Shown piece after piece: positions 52,055-61,270 of a DNA stretch of 64,000 nt; the stretch's first letter is position 1, and each line of letters opens with the position of its first letter. Where the stretch lies: contig JBAYTZ010000002.1 in the NCBI GenBank assembly GCA_041675285.1, positions 62,001 to 126,000 on the forward strand. Direction: 5' to 3'. A program made the position numbers and the translations under genes. Under the pieces are notes generated by a model that had not been told where the DNA came from, did not search any database, and saw nothing but the letters and a program-made list of their open reading frames with translations. Source of the DNA: Candidatus Delongbacteria bacterium (GTDB lineage: Bacteria; CAIWAD01).

Positions 52055-53092
52055 TCAGGCGCCCGTCGCTACCAGTTCAGCCAGGCGCGCCGCCCAGCGC
52101 GCCGCCAGTTCCCGGCGCCCGTCCGCGGGCAGCCAGCAGGAGTCCAGGGCCCGCCGCAGAAACTCCAGCACCTCGGCGCGCGTGGCCCCCAGACCGAGCA
52201 GGGCCTCGAATTCGCCGGCCAGCGAGGTGTGGAACAGGGCGGGATCGTCCGTGTTCAGCGAGACCCTGAGCCCGCGCCGCAGCCAGTTCAGCGCCGGATG
52301 CGCCGCCAGCGAAGCCACCACGCCGGTGCGCAGATTGGAAAGCGGGCAGAGTTCCAGGGCCACGCCCCGCCGCAGCAACTCGTCCACCAGGGCGGGATCC
52401 TCCGCCGCCCGGGTGGCGTGGCCGATGCGCTCCACGCGCAACACCTCCAGCGCCCCGCGCACGCTGGCCGGCCCGGCGGCCTCGCCGGCGTGGCACGAGG
52501 TGTGCAGGTCCAGCCGGCGGGCCCGCTCGAACACCGCCGCGAACAACTCCGGCGGGAACTCCGCCTCGCTGCCGCCCAGCCCGATCCCGATCACGCCCAG
52601 CTCGCGACACTCGGCCACCTGCTCCAGGCTGCGGGCGGCACGCTCCGGGCCGCCGTCCCGCACCAGGTCGGGAATCAGCGCCACGGGAAGTTCGGGAACC
52701 CGATCCAGCCCGCGGCGCAGGGCGGCCAGGATCTGCTGGGGCGTCAAGCCGGTGCGGGCGAAGTCAGGCGGCGAGCAGAAGGCCTCCACGTAGAGGTGGC
52801 CCTGGGCCCGGAGATCCCGGGCCACGGCCTCGGCGCTGAAAGTGAAGTCCTCGGCCTCGCGCAGGAAGCGGTTCTTCCAGACCCAGGTTTCGATGAAGTG
52901 GGGAAAGTCGCGGTAGACGAAGCGCCGGCGCAGGGCCGCGCGGTCGGGGACGGCCGGGTCGCCGCCGTACTTCTCGATCAAGGCCCAGAGCGCGTCCAGC
53001 GGGATGGCGCCCTCCAGATGCACGTGCAATTCGACCTTGGGCAGGGCCGCGCACCACTGGGCGTCGCTGAGGGGATGGGTGGCGGTGCTCAA
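52055..53092 (-). CDS. add: adenosine deaminase family enzyme
   Basis: A 345-residue metal-dependent deaminase: HVHLEGAIP (two zinc His), HAGEAAG (zinc His plus catalytic Glu), RIGHATRA and NTDDPALF (metal Asp). It should convert adenosine or deoxyadenosine to inosine forms; related adenine deaminases share these motifs. Length fits adenosine deaminase. It lies just ahead of the signalling genes, and with the phosphorylase and aldolase points to nucleoside salvage or breakdown. Confidence 0.85.
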   Translation of the reverse strand: MSTATHPLSDAQWCAALPKVELHVHLEGAIPLDALWALIEKYGGDPAVPDRAALRRRFVYRDFPHFIETWVWKNRFLREAEDFTFSAEAVARDLRAQGHLYVEAFCSPPDFARTGLTPQQILAALRRGLDRVPELPVALIPDLVRDGGPERAARSLEQVAECRELGVIGIGLGGSEAEFPPELFAAVFERARRLDLHTSCHAGEAAGPASVRGALEVLRVERIGHATRAAEDPALVDELLRRGVALELCPLSNLRTGVVASLAAHPALNWLRRGLRVSLNTDDPALFHTSLAGEFEALLGLGATRAEVLEFLRRALDSCWLPADGRRELAARWAARLAELVATGA

Positions 53093-53350
53093 GAGATGGG
53101 CCCCACGCGCAGGGTCAGTCCGGCGGGCCGGGCGAGGTCCCCGCCCTGGTCGGAGTCATCCAGTGCCGTGCAGCCCAGCGGCCCGCACAGGCCCAGTGGT
53201 AGTGGGAACAGCCGTGACAAGCCGACCTCCGAGGTCTCCGGGGGGGGAGAACTGCCTCCGGGGACAAGATGGCGACTGGCGGGCGGCGGCTCCAGCACAA
53301 AGCGCGGCCGCTACAGCTTAGCAGCAGCAGCACGTCCTTGGCGCGCCGGA

Positions 53351-53812
53351 TCAGCCGTCCAGCCAGTGCTCGAGCTGCCGGCGGTGGCGCAGCACGTGGA
53401 CCAGCGCGTGCTCCAGCAGCTGCTCCAGGTCGTAGACGGTGCCCCAGCCGGCGTGGATGCGCAGGGCCTCCACCTGCTCGTCCGTCCAGTCGGTCTTGTC
53501 CGCCAGCAGGTCCCAGGCCTCGGCGGGCAAAGCGCGCAGCCGGGCAACCAGCTCGGCGGCGTCCGGCCCGGGCGGGCTCCAGTCCACTTCGGGCAGTCCG
53601 AAGGCCTGGCGCTGCAGGTTGTGATACACATGCGCCGAGTAGAGCACGTGTTCGACCACTTCGCGCACGGTGCGGAACTCGCCCGCTTCAGCCCGGGGCC
53701 GATCCAGCGCGGCAGCGTCCAGGGGCAGCAGGAGCGCCTCCACCTCGGCAAGGGCGCGCTGCAGCTCATCAATCAAGGCCCCGAGGGCGCCGGGGCGCGG
53801 CGCTGGTTCCAT
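53351..53812 (-). CDS. DinB-like metalloprotein
   Basis: A 153-residue four-helix protein of the DinB/YfiT type. Putative metal His residues are in EVVEHVLYSAHVYH, and in LEHALVHVLRHRRQLEHW near the end. Members include damage-inducible proteins and mycothiol/bacillithiol transferases; the substrate is not known here. Single leftward gene. Confidence 0.75.
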   Translation of the reverse strand: MEPAPRPGALGALIDELQRALAEVEALLLPLDAAALDRPRAEAGEFRTVREVVEHVLYSAHVYHNLQRQAFGLPEVDWSPPGPDAAELVARLRALPAEAWDLLADKTDWTDEQVEALRIHAGWGTVYDLEQLLEHALVHVLRHRRQLEHWLDG

Positions 53813-53841
53813 GGCATCCTCCTGTCATCCTGGTAGCGACC

Positions 53842-53945
53842 CCTTCCCGCTGCAAGGGGGAAGGCAGGGATGGGGGTTCAATGCGTCTTGCTAGTCTGCC
53901 GGGGGCCTTGTTTTCCACCTTTCTGCTTGCGCCAGAAAGGTGGAG
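53842..53945 (-). repeat. composite two-hairpin intergenic repeat, copy 2
   Basis: Hairpin A' is TCCACCTTTCTG with its complement around CTTGCGC (53914-53944). Read on the minus strand it is preceded by TTTGGCTCCACC, as in copy 1, and followed by CCCCCATCCC and a CCTTCCC/GGGAAGG hairpin. The stem tips differ from copy 1 but remain paired. Confidence 0.65.
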
Positions 53946-54115
53946 CCAAAGAGGCGCTTTTTCTCAACCGCCAGAGTCAGGCCACCTCGCGGTGGCCTTC
54001 CGCTGGCGGCCGTTCGTTCTTCCTGCAACCGCGTAGTTGGTTCCGCCTGACGGCGTCACCACCTGGTTCTGATTCAGGCCTGAAGGCCTTCACCTCACAT
54101 GACACAAAACACCTT

Positions 54116-54226
54116 TGAGTCTTCGTGTTTTCGTGCTCAAGCAAACGGTCGGACGTGTCACGCCCGACCCAGGCCAAGAGCAGTCCATCTTCTGCCTCTG
54201 TGCCTCTGTGACTCTGTGGTGAGCTC
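54116..54226 (+). repeat. CTTCGTG / CTCTGTG short repeat tract
   Basis: TCTTCGTGTTTTCGTGCTC at 54119-54137 and CCTCTGTGCCTCTGTG plus ACTCTGTGGTGA at about 54195-54222. A near copy of the second part lies at 55724-55752. They resemble short dispersed intergenic repeats and precede leftward gene ends. Confidence 0.45.
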
Positions 54227-54240
54227 CCGGTCCTCGGGAT

Positions 54241-54882
54241 CTACTCCGGTTCGTCGGGTGCGGGGACCTCCAGGGCCGGGAGGCGCAGGTTCAGGGCGAT
54301 GGCCGTCAGGCGCAGGGCCAGGATGGTCAGCATGGCCAGCCAGGCCGTGGCCGGGCGGCTCAGTCCCGTGCTCTGGACGAACAGATAGAGCGAGACGCCG
54401 GCGATGCTGGCCGTGGCGTAGAGGGTCTCGGTGGGGCGGAAGAGCAGGGGCACGTCGCCGGAGAGCACGTCGCGCAGGAGGCCGCCGGCCACGCCGGTCA
54501 TTAGGCCCATCGCCACCACGACGATGCCCGACTGGCCCGCGGACTCCGCCACCTGGGCGCCCACGATGCTGAAAAAGGCCAGGCCCAGCGCGTCGGCGAT
54601 GAGCAGCAGGCGCCAGGGTGGCTGGGTGAAGCGCACGGCCAAGAGGCTGCCCACGGTGGCCAGCACGGTGGCCCAGAGGTAGACGGGCTCCCGGATCCAA
54701 AAGACCGGGTGCAGATCGAGCAGCAGGTCGCGCAGAGTGCCGCCGCCCAGGGCGGTCACGCCAGCCAGAAAGGTGGCGCCGATCAGATCGAAGCGCTTGC
54801 GGCCGGCCGCCAGGGCCGCCGAGGCGGCGAACACGGCCACGCCCAGCAGGGCGAACCAGTTGTGCAGCAGGGTGGTGTCCAC
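54241..54882 (-). CDS. TRIC-type cation channel family protein (UPF0126)
   Basis: A 213-residue membrane protein with seven predicted helices. The two halves repeat the family mark G-G-G-x-x-R-D: ALGGGTLRDLLLD near residue 45 and VAGGLLRDVLSGDVP near 130. Bacterial TRIC proteins are trimeric channels for monovalent cations; physiology in bacteria is unclear. It begins 3 bases after the hemolysin III gene, so the two are probably cotranscribed. Confidence 0.85.
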   Translation of the reverse strand: MDTTLLHNWFALLGVAVFAASAALAAGRKRFDLIGATFLAGVTALGGGTLRDLLLDLHPVFWIREPVYLWATVLATVGSLLAVRFTQPPWRLLLIADALGLAFFSIVGAQVAESAGQSGIVVVAMGLMTGVAGGLLRDVLSGDVPLLFRPTETLYATASIAGVSLYLFVQSTGLSRPATAWLAMLTILALRLTAIALNLRLPALEVPAPDEPE

Positions 54883-54885
54883 GGC

Positions 54886-55539
54886 TCAGCCCGCCAGGGG
54901 AATGACGTAGAACAGGATGGCGAAGTAGTGCAGCACGCCGCCGGCCAGCACGAAGACGTGCCAGATGGGATGCCCCCAGGGCAGGCTCTTCCAGGCGTAG
55001 AACACGCTGCCCAGCGTGTAGGCGAGCCCGCCCGCCGCCAGCAGGGCCAAGCCGCCGGGTGCCACGTGGCGCAGCAGGGGCAGCACGGCGACCACGATGG
55101 CCCAGCCCATCAGCAGGTAAATGGACAGGCCCGCCCAAAGGTGGGTCCGCAGCAGGCGGGTCTGGAAGATGATCCCCAGCAGGGCCAGGCCCCAGACCAC
55201 GCCGAACAGCGACCAGCCCCAGGGACCGCGCAGGTTGACCAGCGTGAAGGGCGTGTAGGTGCCGGCGATGAGCAGGTAGATGGCGCTGTGGTCGATGACG
55301 CGCAATACGGCGCGGACCCGGGGCTGGGTGACGGCGTGGTACAACGTGCTGGCGCCGAAGAGCAGGATCAGCGTGGCGCCGTAGATGCTGCAGGCCGTGA
55401 CGTGCCAGGGCGTGCCGCGCGTGCTGGCGAAGGCCGTGAGCACGCCCAGGCCCGCCAGGGCGAAGACCAAGCCTACGCCGTGGATGACGCTGCTGGCAAT
55501 CTCTTCACGCAGGATCAGGGGTCGGACAGGCTGCGCCAT
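54886..55539 (-). CDS. hemolysin III family (TrhA/YqfA-like) membrane protein
   Basis: A 217-residue protein with seven helices of the PAQR/hemolysin III superfamily. Metal-type residues are seen in SSVIHGVGLVFALAG, GASTLYHAV with DHSAIYLLIAGTYTPF, and the closing HPIWHVFVLAGGVLHYFAI. Relatives affect membrane lipid balance; true haemolysis is not implied. GGAAGG lies before the ATG at 55539. Confidence 0.85.
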   Translation of the reverse strand: MAQPVRPLILREEIASSVIHGVGLVFALAGLGVLTAFASTRGTPWHVTACSIYGATLILLFGASTLYHAVTQPRVRAVLRVIDHSAIYLLIAGTYTPFTLVNLRGPWGWSLFGVVWGLALLGIIFQTRLLRTHLWAGLSIYLLMGWAIVVAVLPLLRHVAPGGLALLAAGGLAYTLGSVFYAWKSLPWGHPIWHVFVLAGGVLHYFAILFYVIPLAG

Positions 55540-55723
55540 CGGGTCCTTCCGATTGTGGCCGGCGGCGCCCCGTGGCGCCGGTTCCTGGTTCGTGGTTCCG
55601 GAACCAAGATAAGGCCCACGCCCGTGCATTTCTGACTGACGGTCCAGATTCAACCCCGCCGCACCCCAGCCGCACCAGTCCCGGCCACATCTCCACGAAC
55701 CTTCAGGCCGAGTCCACCAAAAG

Positions 55724-55752
55724 CTCTGTGCCTCTGTGCCTCTGTGGTGATG
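55724..55752 (+). repeat. CTCTGTG short repeat tract
   Basis: GCTCTGTGCCTCTGTG followed by CCTCTGTGGTGA, nearly the same as 54195-54222, in the gap between the DinB-like gene and the hemolysin III gene. Confidence 0.45.
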
Positions 55753-55810
55753 GATCACGAGCGGTCAGCCACGGGCGGTCAGCCAAGGGCCAACCGCCCG
55801 CGCCCGGATC

Positions 55811-56332
55811 CTAGGCCCAGAGATGCATGGTGTTGACCGGCTGGCCCTGCAACTTGAGGTAGTAGAAGAGCTGGCCCTTGTGCTGCTTGAGGTGCTCGAC
55901 CATCTGCAGCAGACGGTGGCCCAGCAGCACCTGGGAGGGATCCCAGGGCGCCGGGGCGGGCCGCGTTTCCAGCTCCTCTTCACTCACGCCGGCCAGGGTG
56001 GCGAGGGCCAGGGCCTGGTCCTCCTCCACCAGGCGGCGCGCCTCGGCCACGCTGGCCACGGCGGGCAGCCGCTCGGCGGGCGGCAGCATGTCCTCGTGGG
56101 AGGCCGTGCTGGGATCGAAATCCGCCGGCATGCCCCAGTCCCCCGTCACGAAGCCCTTGAAACAGAAGCCACAGGCGTTGGTGAGGTGGTGGAGCAGCTG
56201 GCCCGTGCTCATCCAGTTCTCGCCGGTGGCGGGCTTCCAGTCCAGGGCGCCGTCGTCCACGAGCTCCAGCAATCCGAGAGTGCGGCGGTAAGTGTCGTCG
56301 ACTTCCGCCTGCAGCAGATCCTTCCACGTCAT
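55811..56332 (-). CDS. DinB-family protein
   Basis: A 173-residue DinB-like protein. GENWMSTGQLLHHLTNACGFC and GHRLLQMVEHLKQHKGQLFYYLKLQG hold the conserved His positions of the metal site. Typical of the DinB_2 group common in Bacteroidetes-like genomes; function unknown. Start at 56332 with AAAGGA before it; the longer in-frame upstream text is not conserved-looking. Single leftward gene, divergent from the large secreted protein. Confidence 0.75.
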   Translation of the reverse strand: MTWKDLLQAEVDDTYRRTLGLLELVDDGALDWKPATGENWMSTGQLLHHLTNACGFCFKGFVTGDWGMPADFDPSTASHEDMLPPAERLPAVASVAEARRLVEEDQALALATLAGVSEEELETRPAPAPWDPSQVLLGHRLLQMVEHLKQHKGQLFYYLKLQGQPVNTMHLWA

Positions 56333-56574
56333 CGGGGTGTCCTTTCCGGTTGGGTTGTCCCGACGCTCGTCGTCGGGAGTCGCTGCGAATCGTCCACAAT
56401 CTGCGGCTGGGGTGGGACAGACCCGCACGCGCCCGCAAGATTCCACCCCGCCACGGCCAGGACAAGCCGGAAAGGGGCTGGTCAGCCATTTGACAGGTTG
56501 CGGGACGCCGGGCGAGCAGCATTCCGGCGCCCAGCTTCCTACTTTCAGGCAACGCCATCCTCACCGGGGGTTCC

Positions 56575-59500
56575 ATGCCGGCCTCACGCTCCGTGCTCCT
56601 TCCCGTCTTCAGTCTGTGGCTCGCGCTGCTGGCGGCCCTGGCCTCGCCCGCGCGGGCCGACTACCTGATCCGCGAGGGAACGGTCCACAAGGAGCAACGC
56701 ACCGACGCGCTGCCCTGGCTGGACAACCGCACCCACCGCTTCGGCAGCATCTGGCTGACCGTGAACAACTGGGGCTGGCTGGGCAACTTCAACGACTACG
56801 ACGAGGACGCCTACCTGGACGCCGAGGCGCTGGACTGGGCGCCCCAGTGCGAGGTGCCCGGCGGCAGCCGCGTGCAGTACCTGTTCGCGGCGGGGCTCTG
56901 GGTGGGCGCGCTGATCGTCGAGCCCAGCGGCCTGGAGACCGCCCGCGTCAGCACGGGCGCCGACGGCTACGTGGCCGGCGAGGCCCACGAATTCTACCCC
57001 GACGACCGCACGCCGATCCTCGAGCGCTCCACGCGCACGGGGGCCTACAACCGGCTGGGCGACCCGGTGAGTAGCGAACTGGCGGTGAGCGAGCAGGACT
57101 TCATCGCCGCCTACACGGACACGCTGGTGGACAACCAATTCACGCCGCCGGTGGAGGGCGTGACCCACCGCCCGCTGGGCCTGCGGATCACCCAGAAGAG
57201 CTACTCCTGGAGTTACGAGTACGCCAGCCGGCTGCTGATCATCGATTACGAAGTGGAGAACGTGGCCTCGCGCTACCTGAAGAACCTCTTCGTGGGCCTC
57301 TACGTGGACGGCGACGTGGGTCGGCGCGGCTACCAGGAGAAGAACCTGGACGACATCGCGGGCTTCATCGAACAGGCCTACGACAGCGCGCGCGGCCAGT
57401 GGATCGCCGTCAACACCGCCTGGATCGCCGACAACGACGGCCGCGACGCGGACATCGACCAGGGCAACCAGTTCACCTCGCCCCACGTGACGGGCTTCCG
57501 CGTGCTGCGCAGCCCCAATCCCAAACTGCGCACTTCGTTCAACTGGTGGACCTCCAGCCTCAGCGCGGCCCAGGACTTCGGCCCCGCCTGGCAGAGCTGG
57601 GGCGGCACGCCGCGCGGCAACTGGAGCCTCCTGCGCGGCACGCCCACCAGCGACGGCGAGAAGTACTTCATCCTCTCCAACGGCGAATTCGATTACAACC
57701 AGTGGAGCGTGGACGACACGCCCTGGATCCTGGCCCACCCGCAGGAGTGGCGGGCGGGCGACGGCAGCCTGCTGCGCACGGAGCCCTGGAGCGACCCGGC
57801 GGCGGGCTCCTACGACGCGGCGGACGTGGCCAACGGCTACGACACGCGCTACTTGATCAGCTGGGGTCCGATGGGCGTCTACGACCACGTGGACGGCCAG
57901 GGCAACTGGGTCTACCGGCTCAACCCCGGCGAGAAGTTCAGCTTCAGCGTGGCCTTGGTGGCGGGCCTCAACTTCCACGCGCCCAACGCGCCCCAGGCCG
58001 CCGACGGCACGCTGGACCCCGACCTCTACGACTTCCGCTCGCTGGAGAACAGCGCGCTCTGGGCCCAGCGCATCTACGACAACGAGCTGGTGGACACGCC
58101 GGTCTTCGACTTCGGCCAGGACGGCGTCCCCGCCACCCAGGATCTGGACGAGGGGGACGGCGTGCCGGACACGGGGGACGGCTGGTACGGCGAGGACGCG
58201 GGGAGCGACGGGCTCTACGCCGTCCTGCCGGGGGACCAGGACAGCGCCGCGGTCTGGTACTTCGGGCACTTCATGGGCTGGTATCGCGGACCCGACGCCG
58301 ACGGCAGCGAGAACAACGGCCTCTTGGATCCCGGCGAGGACGAGCTGCTTTGGAGCCTGCAGAACTTCGTGGCGGACTCGGGCTTCGTCTGGGCCGGCCC
58401 CAAGTTCAGCCAGTCCGGCCACGCCTGGGTCAACGACGGCGCCGGCGGACGCCGGCGGATCAGCCTGGGCGGAAGCGACATCTGCGACTGGTTCATCGGG
58501 CACCTGAATCTCAATGGCCTGCTGGACCGGGGCGACGGCATTCCCGACTTCCAGGGGCCGCCGCCGCCGCCGCCGCCCGTGGTGCTGGCCTCCACCGAGG
58601 ACGAGGCCATCGTGCTGCGCTGGAAGGACAACGCCGAGCGCTACGTGGATCCCTTCAGCCACCTGCGCGACTTCGAGGGCTACCGGGTCTGGGTGGGCGA
58701 CGAGAACCTCGAGGGCCGCTACGCCCTGCTGGCCGAGTACGATCGGGTGGACTACGCCTACTTCGACCGCGAGGGCCTCTTGCGCAGCCTGCCCGACTCG
58801 CGGGGCTTCGGCGAGGCGCCGCCCGACTCGACGGAGGAGAACTGGAACCGCCAGGCGGTGGGCCCCAACAACGGTCTGGAGGCCATTCGCCGCCCCCACG
58901 GCTGGACCGAGCCCTTCGAGGACCTGAACGGCGACCTGGTCTGGAACAGCCCGGAACCCTACAGCGACCGTAACGGCAACGGCCAGTGGGACGCGGGCGA
59001 GCCCTTCCAGGACCTGGACGCCAACCGCCAGCGCGACGCGGGCGAGCCCTTCAGCGACGAGAACGGCAACAGCCAGTACGACGTGGCCGCGGACTACACG
59101 GTCTATGAGTTGCGACTGGCGCCGGTGCGCTCGCTCTTCCCGCGCTGGTACGCCGTGACCTCCTACGACTACGGCGACTTCTTCACCGGCACGGAACCCC
59201 TGGAGAGCGCCCGCACGGCCAACGCCCAGCGCCTGGCGCCCTCCGGGCTGGCCAGCCGCAAGGTGGGCGTGGTGCCCAATCCCTACCGGCTGGACCAGGA
59301 TTACACCACGCGCTACATGGTCGGCTTCGGCGGCGGCGACGGCCTGGCCTGGGAGAATCAGGACGACGGCGACCCGCAGTACCTGCCGCAGCAGGACCGG
59401 CGGCTGGACTTCTTCAACCTGCCCGAGAAGTGCCTGATCCGTATCTACACGGTGGCCGGCGACCTGGTGCAGATCCTGCCCCACAACCTCCAGGGCGACG

Positions 59501-59658
59501 CCAACCTGCGCTGGGCCAGTCCGCACTCCGAGAGTTGGGACCTGAACAACCGCAATTTCCAGCAGGTGGCGCCAGGCCTCTACTACTTCTCGGTGGAGGA
59601 CCAGACCCCGACTCAAAAGGGCAACGTGCAGGTGGGGACCTTCGTCATCGTGGGCTGA
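56575..59658 (+). CDS. large secreted protein with calcium-binding-like repeats and FlgD-like C-terminus
   Basis: A 1027-residue protein with a signal peptide (about 1-28, ending ASPARA). Residues 30-650 are a large region of unknown fold rich in Asp, Trp and Tyr. PPPPPPP (about 662-668) links to a fibronectin-like part. Residues about 780-850 have D-x-N-x-D repeats (DLNGDLVWNSPEPYSDRNG, WDAGEPF, RDAGEPFSDENGN) like EF-hand or dockerin loops. The end (IRIYTVAGDLVQIL ... LYYFSVED) matches the FlgD-like Ig fold often found at the C-terminus of secreted FCB proteins. Probably an exported surface or matrix protein. Confidence 0.75.
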   Translation: MPASRSVLLPVFSLWLALLAALASPARADYLIREGTVHKEQRTDALPWLDNRTHRFGSIWLTVNNWGWLGNFNDYDEDAYLDAEALDWAPQCEVPGGSRVQYLFAAGLWVGALIVEPSGLETARVSTGADGYVAGEAHEFYPDDRTPILERSTRTGAYNRLGDPVSSELAVSEQDFIAAYTDTLVDNQFTPPVEGVTHRPLGLRITQKSYSWSYEYASRLLIIDYEVENVASRYLKNLFVGLYVDGDVGRRGYQEKNLDDIAGFIEQAYDSARGQWIAVNTAWIADNDGRDADIDQGNQFTSPHVTGFRVLRSPNPKLRTSFNWWTSSLSAAQDFGPAWQSWGGTPRGNWSLLRGTPTSDGEKYFILSNGEFDYNQWSVDDTPWILAHPQEWRAGDGSLLRTEPWSDPAAGSYDAADVANGYDTRYLISWGPMGVYDHVDGQGNWVYRLNPGEKFSFSVALVAGLNFHAPNAPQAADGTLDPDLYDFRSLENSALWAQRIYDNELVDTPVFDFGQDGVPATQDLDEGDGVPDTGDGWYGEDAGSDGLYAVLPGDQDSAAVWYFGHFMGWYRGPDADGSENNGLLDPGEDELLWSLQNFVADSGFVWAGPKFSQSGHAWVNDGAGGRRRISLGGSDICDWFIGHLNLNGLLDRGDGIPDFQGPPPPPPPVVLASTEDEAIVLRWKDNAERYVDPFSHLRDFEGYRVWVGDENLEGRYALLAEYDRVDYAYFDREGLLRSLPDSRGFGEAPPDSTEENWNRQAVGPNNGLEAIRRPHGWTEPFEDLNGDLVWNSPEPYSDRNGNGQWDAGEPFQDLDANRQRDAGEPFSDENGNSQYDVAADYTVYELRLAPVRSLFPRWYAVTSYDYGDFFTGTEPLESARTANAQRLAPSGLASRKVGVVPNPYRLDQDYTTRYMVGFGGGDGLAWENQDDGDPQYLPQQDRRLDFFNLPEKCLIRIYTVAGDLVQILPHNLQGDANLRWASPHSESWDLNNRNFQQVAPGLYYFSVEDQTPTQKGNVQVGTFVIVG

Positions 59659-59800
59659 GGGTCTTCCGCCCGCTGTGACCCCGATCACTCCCATGCGAAG
59701 AGCGGAATTGCGTTCTTGAGACCGTCGCACCGGATCGAGTCCCCTCCAACGGGGCGCGAGACATGAACAACACCAAGTGATAAACCACAGGAGTGTACCC

Positions 59801-61168
59801 ATGAACTGGGTTGCAACGGGATTGTGCGTGCTGCTGGGATCTTCCCTCAGCGCCCAGGCGATTGAGCGCGCCAAGAAGGTGGAACTGGGGCTGGACGTGG
59901 GCGTGGCCTCGTATTGGGGCGATCTCGACGACGGCGACTGGATGCCCCTGGGCGATCTGGCCGCGCACTACTGGTTCTCCGACAAGCTGGCGGGCGGGTT
60001 GGTGGTGGCGGGCACGAACCTGCGCGCCGAAGACCAGAACGTCGGCTTCAAGACGCCGCTGACCGCGGTGATGGGTCGGCTGAAGTGGCTGCCCTTCCGT
60101 GAGATGGCCGTCAACCCCTACCTGAGCCTGGGCCTGGAGTGGGTCAGCTTCAACGCCGAGGATTCGGAGAACGACGAGCAGCATCCGGCCTACCACGACT
60201 GGAGCAAGAACAGCGACGTCAGCGCCCTGGCCCTGCCCTTCGGCGTGGGACTGAGCCACGACCTCACGGACAACTTCGCCTTGAACCTGGAAGCCCTCTA
60301 CCACACCAGCACCACCGACTTCCTGGACGACTGGGAAGGCGGCGACGCCGACGACGGCTGGTACACGGTGACGGCCGGCCTGGCCTGGGTGCCGGGCAAG
60401 CCCCGGGATACGGACGGCGACGGCCTGATCGACAAGCTGGACAAGTGCCCGACGGAGCCTGAGGATCAGGACGGCTTCCAGGACGCGGACGGCTGCCCGG
60501 ATCCCGACAACGACGGCGACGGCATCCTGGACGTGAAGGACAAGTGCCCGAACGAGAAGGAAGACGCCGACCAGTTCCAGGACGCGGACGGCTGCCCGGA
60601 TCCCGACAACGACGGCGACGGCATCCTGGACGTGAAGGACAAGTGCCCGAACGAGAAGGAAGACGTCGACCAGTTCCAGGACGAGGACGGCTGCCCCGAT
60701 CCCGACAACGACGGCGACGGCATCCTGGACGTCAACGACAAGTGCCCGAACGAGCCCGAGACGGTCAACGCCTATCGCGACGAGGACGGCTGCCCGGACA
60801 AGAAGCCCGAGGTGCAGGTGGAAGCCGGCAAGTCCATCGTGCTGGAAGGCATCAACTTCGATTCGGGCAAGTCCACGTTGAAGCCCGAATCCGCCGAGCC
60901 GCTGGGCAAGGTGCTGCGCACCCTGCAGGAGAATCCTGAGATCGAGGTGGAGATCCAGGGCCACACGGACAACCAGGGCAAGGCCCAGATGAACCGCAGC
61001 CTCTCCCAGAGCCGCGCCGACACGGTGATGGCCTGGCTGGTGGAGCGCGGCATCGAGCCCGCCCGCATGCGGACCAAGGGTTTCGGACCGGACCAGCCCG
61101 TGGCGGACAACGCCACGCCGGAAGGCCGCGCCCAGAACCGCCGCATCGAGTTCCTGCGCCTCAAGTAG
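59801..61168 (+). CDS. OmpA-family outer-membrane protein with TSP3 repeats
   Basis: A 455-residue protein with a signal peptide (about 1-20), an eight-strand barrel-like N-terminus (to about 205) and calcium-binding TSP3 repeats (about 206-335, D-x-D-x-D-G, CPNE). The C-terminal OmpA/MotB peptidoglycan domain has INFDSGKSTL, GHTDNQGKAQMN and SRADTVMAWL. It should tether the outer membrane to the cell wall. The TSP3 part is coded by nearly identical 99-bp units. AGGAG lies 8 bases before the ATG. Confidence 0.9.
   Translation: MNWVATGLCVLLGSSLSAQAIERAKKVELGLDVGVASYWGDLDDGDWMPLGDLAAHYWFSDKLAGGLVVAGTNLRAEDQNVGFKTPLTAVMGRLKWLPFREMAVNPYLSLGLEWVSFNAEDSENDEQHPAYHDWSKNSDVSALALPFGVGLSHDLTDNFALNLEALYHTSTTDFLDDWEGGDADDGWYTVTAGLAWVPGKPRDTDGDGLIDKLDKCPTEPEDQDGFQDADGCPDPDNDGDGILDVKDKCPNEKEDADQFQDADGCPDPDNDGDGILDVKDKCPNEKEDVDQFQDEDGCPDPDNDGDGILDVNDKCPNEPETVNAYRDEDGCPDKKPEVQVEAGKSIVLEGINFDSGKSTLKPESAEPLGKVLRTLQENPEIEVEIQGHTDNQGKAQMNRSLSQSRADTVMAWLVERGIEPARMRTKGFGPDQPVADNATPEGRAQNRRIEFLRLK
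60479..60775 (+). repeat. three in-frame 99-bp tandem repeats coding TSP3 units
   Basis: Units start at 60479, 60578 and 60677. The first two are almost identical at DNA level, the third diverges toward its end. Each codes a 33-residue unit with DADGCPDPDNDGDGILDV. High DNA identity suggests recent duplication or homogenisation. Confidence 0.8.
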
Positions 61169-61193
61169 CCGCAGCTTCTCACCGGCCTTTCCT

Positions 61194-61228
61194 CGCCCCG
61201 TCGCCAGCTGGCGGCGGGGCGTTTTCTT
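61194..61228 (+). terminator. Rho-independent terminator of the OmpA gene
   Basis: CGCCCCGTCGCC, loop AGCT, GGCGGCGGGGCG (twelve pairs, one G-T), then TTTTCTT. Confidence 0.85.
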
Positions 61229-61270
61229 GTCGGATCCGCCCGCGCTGCCTGCCGACCCCCTGTTTTGAAA

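Larger units (their letters stand above)
53813..54240. other. intergenic region with repeats, no gene
   Basis: About 430 bases. It holds a second copy of the two-hairpin repeat on the minus strand (about 53842-54010) and CTTCGTG/CTCTGTG tracts (54116-54226). No credible coding frame. Confidence 0.55.

Noticed and set aside
60479..60775. CRISPR-like regular repeats
   Set aside because: The regular spacing comes from in-frame TSP3 protein repeats without spacers.
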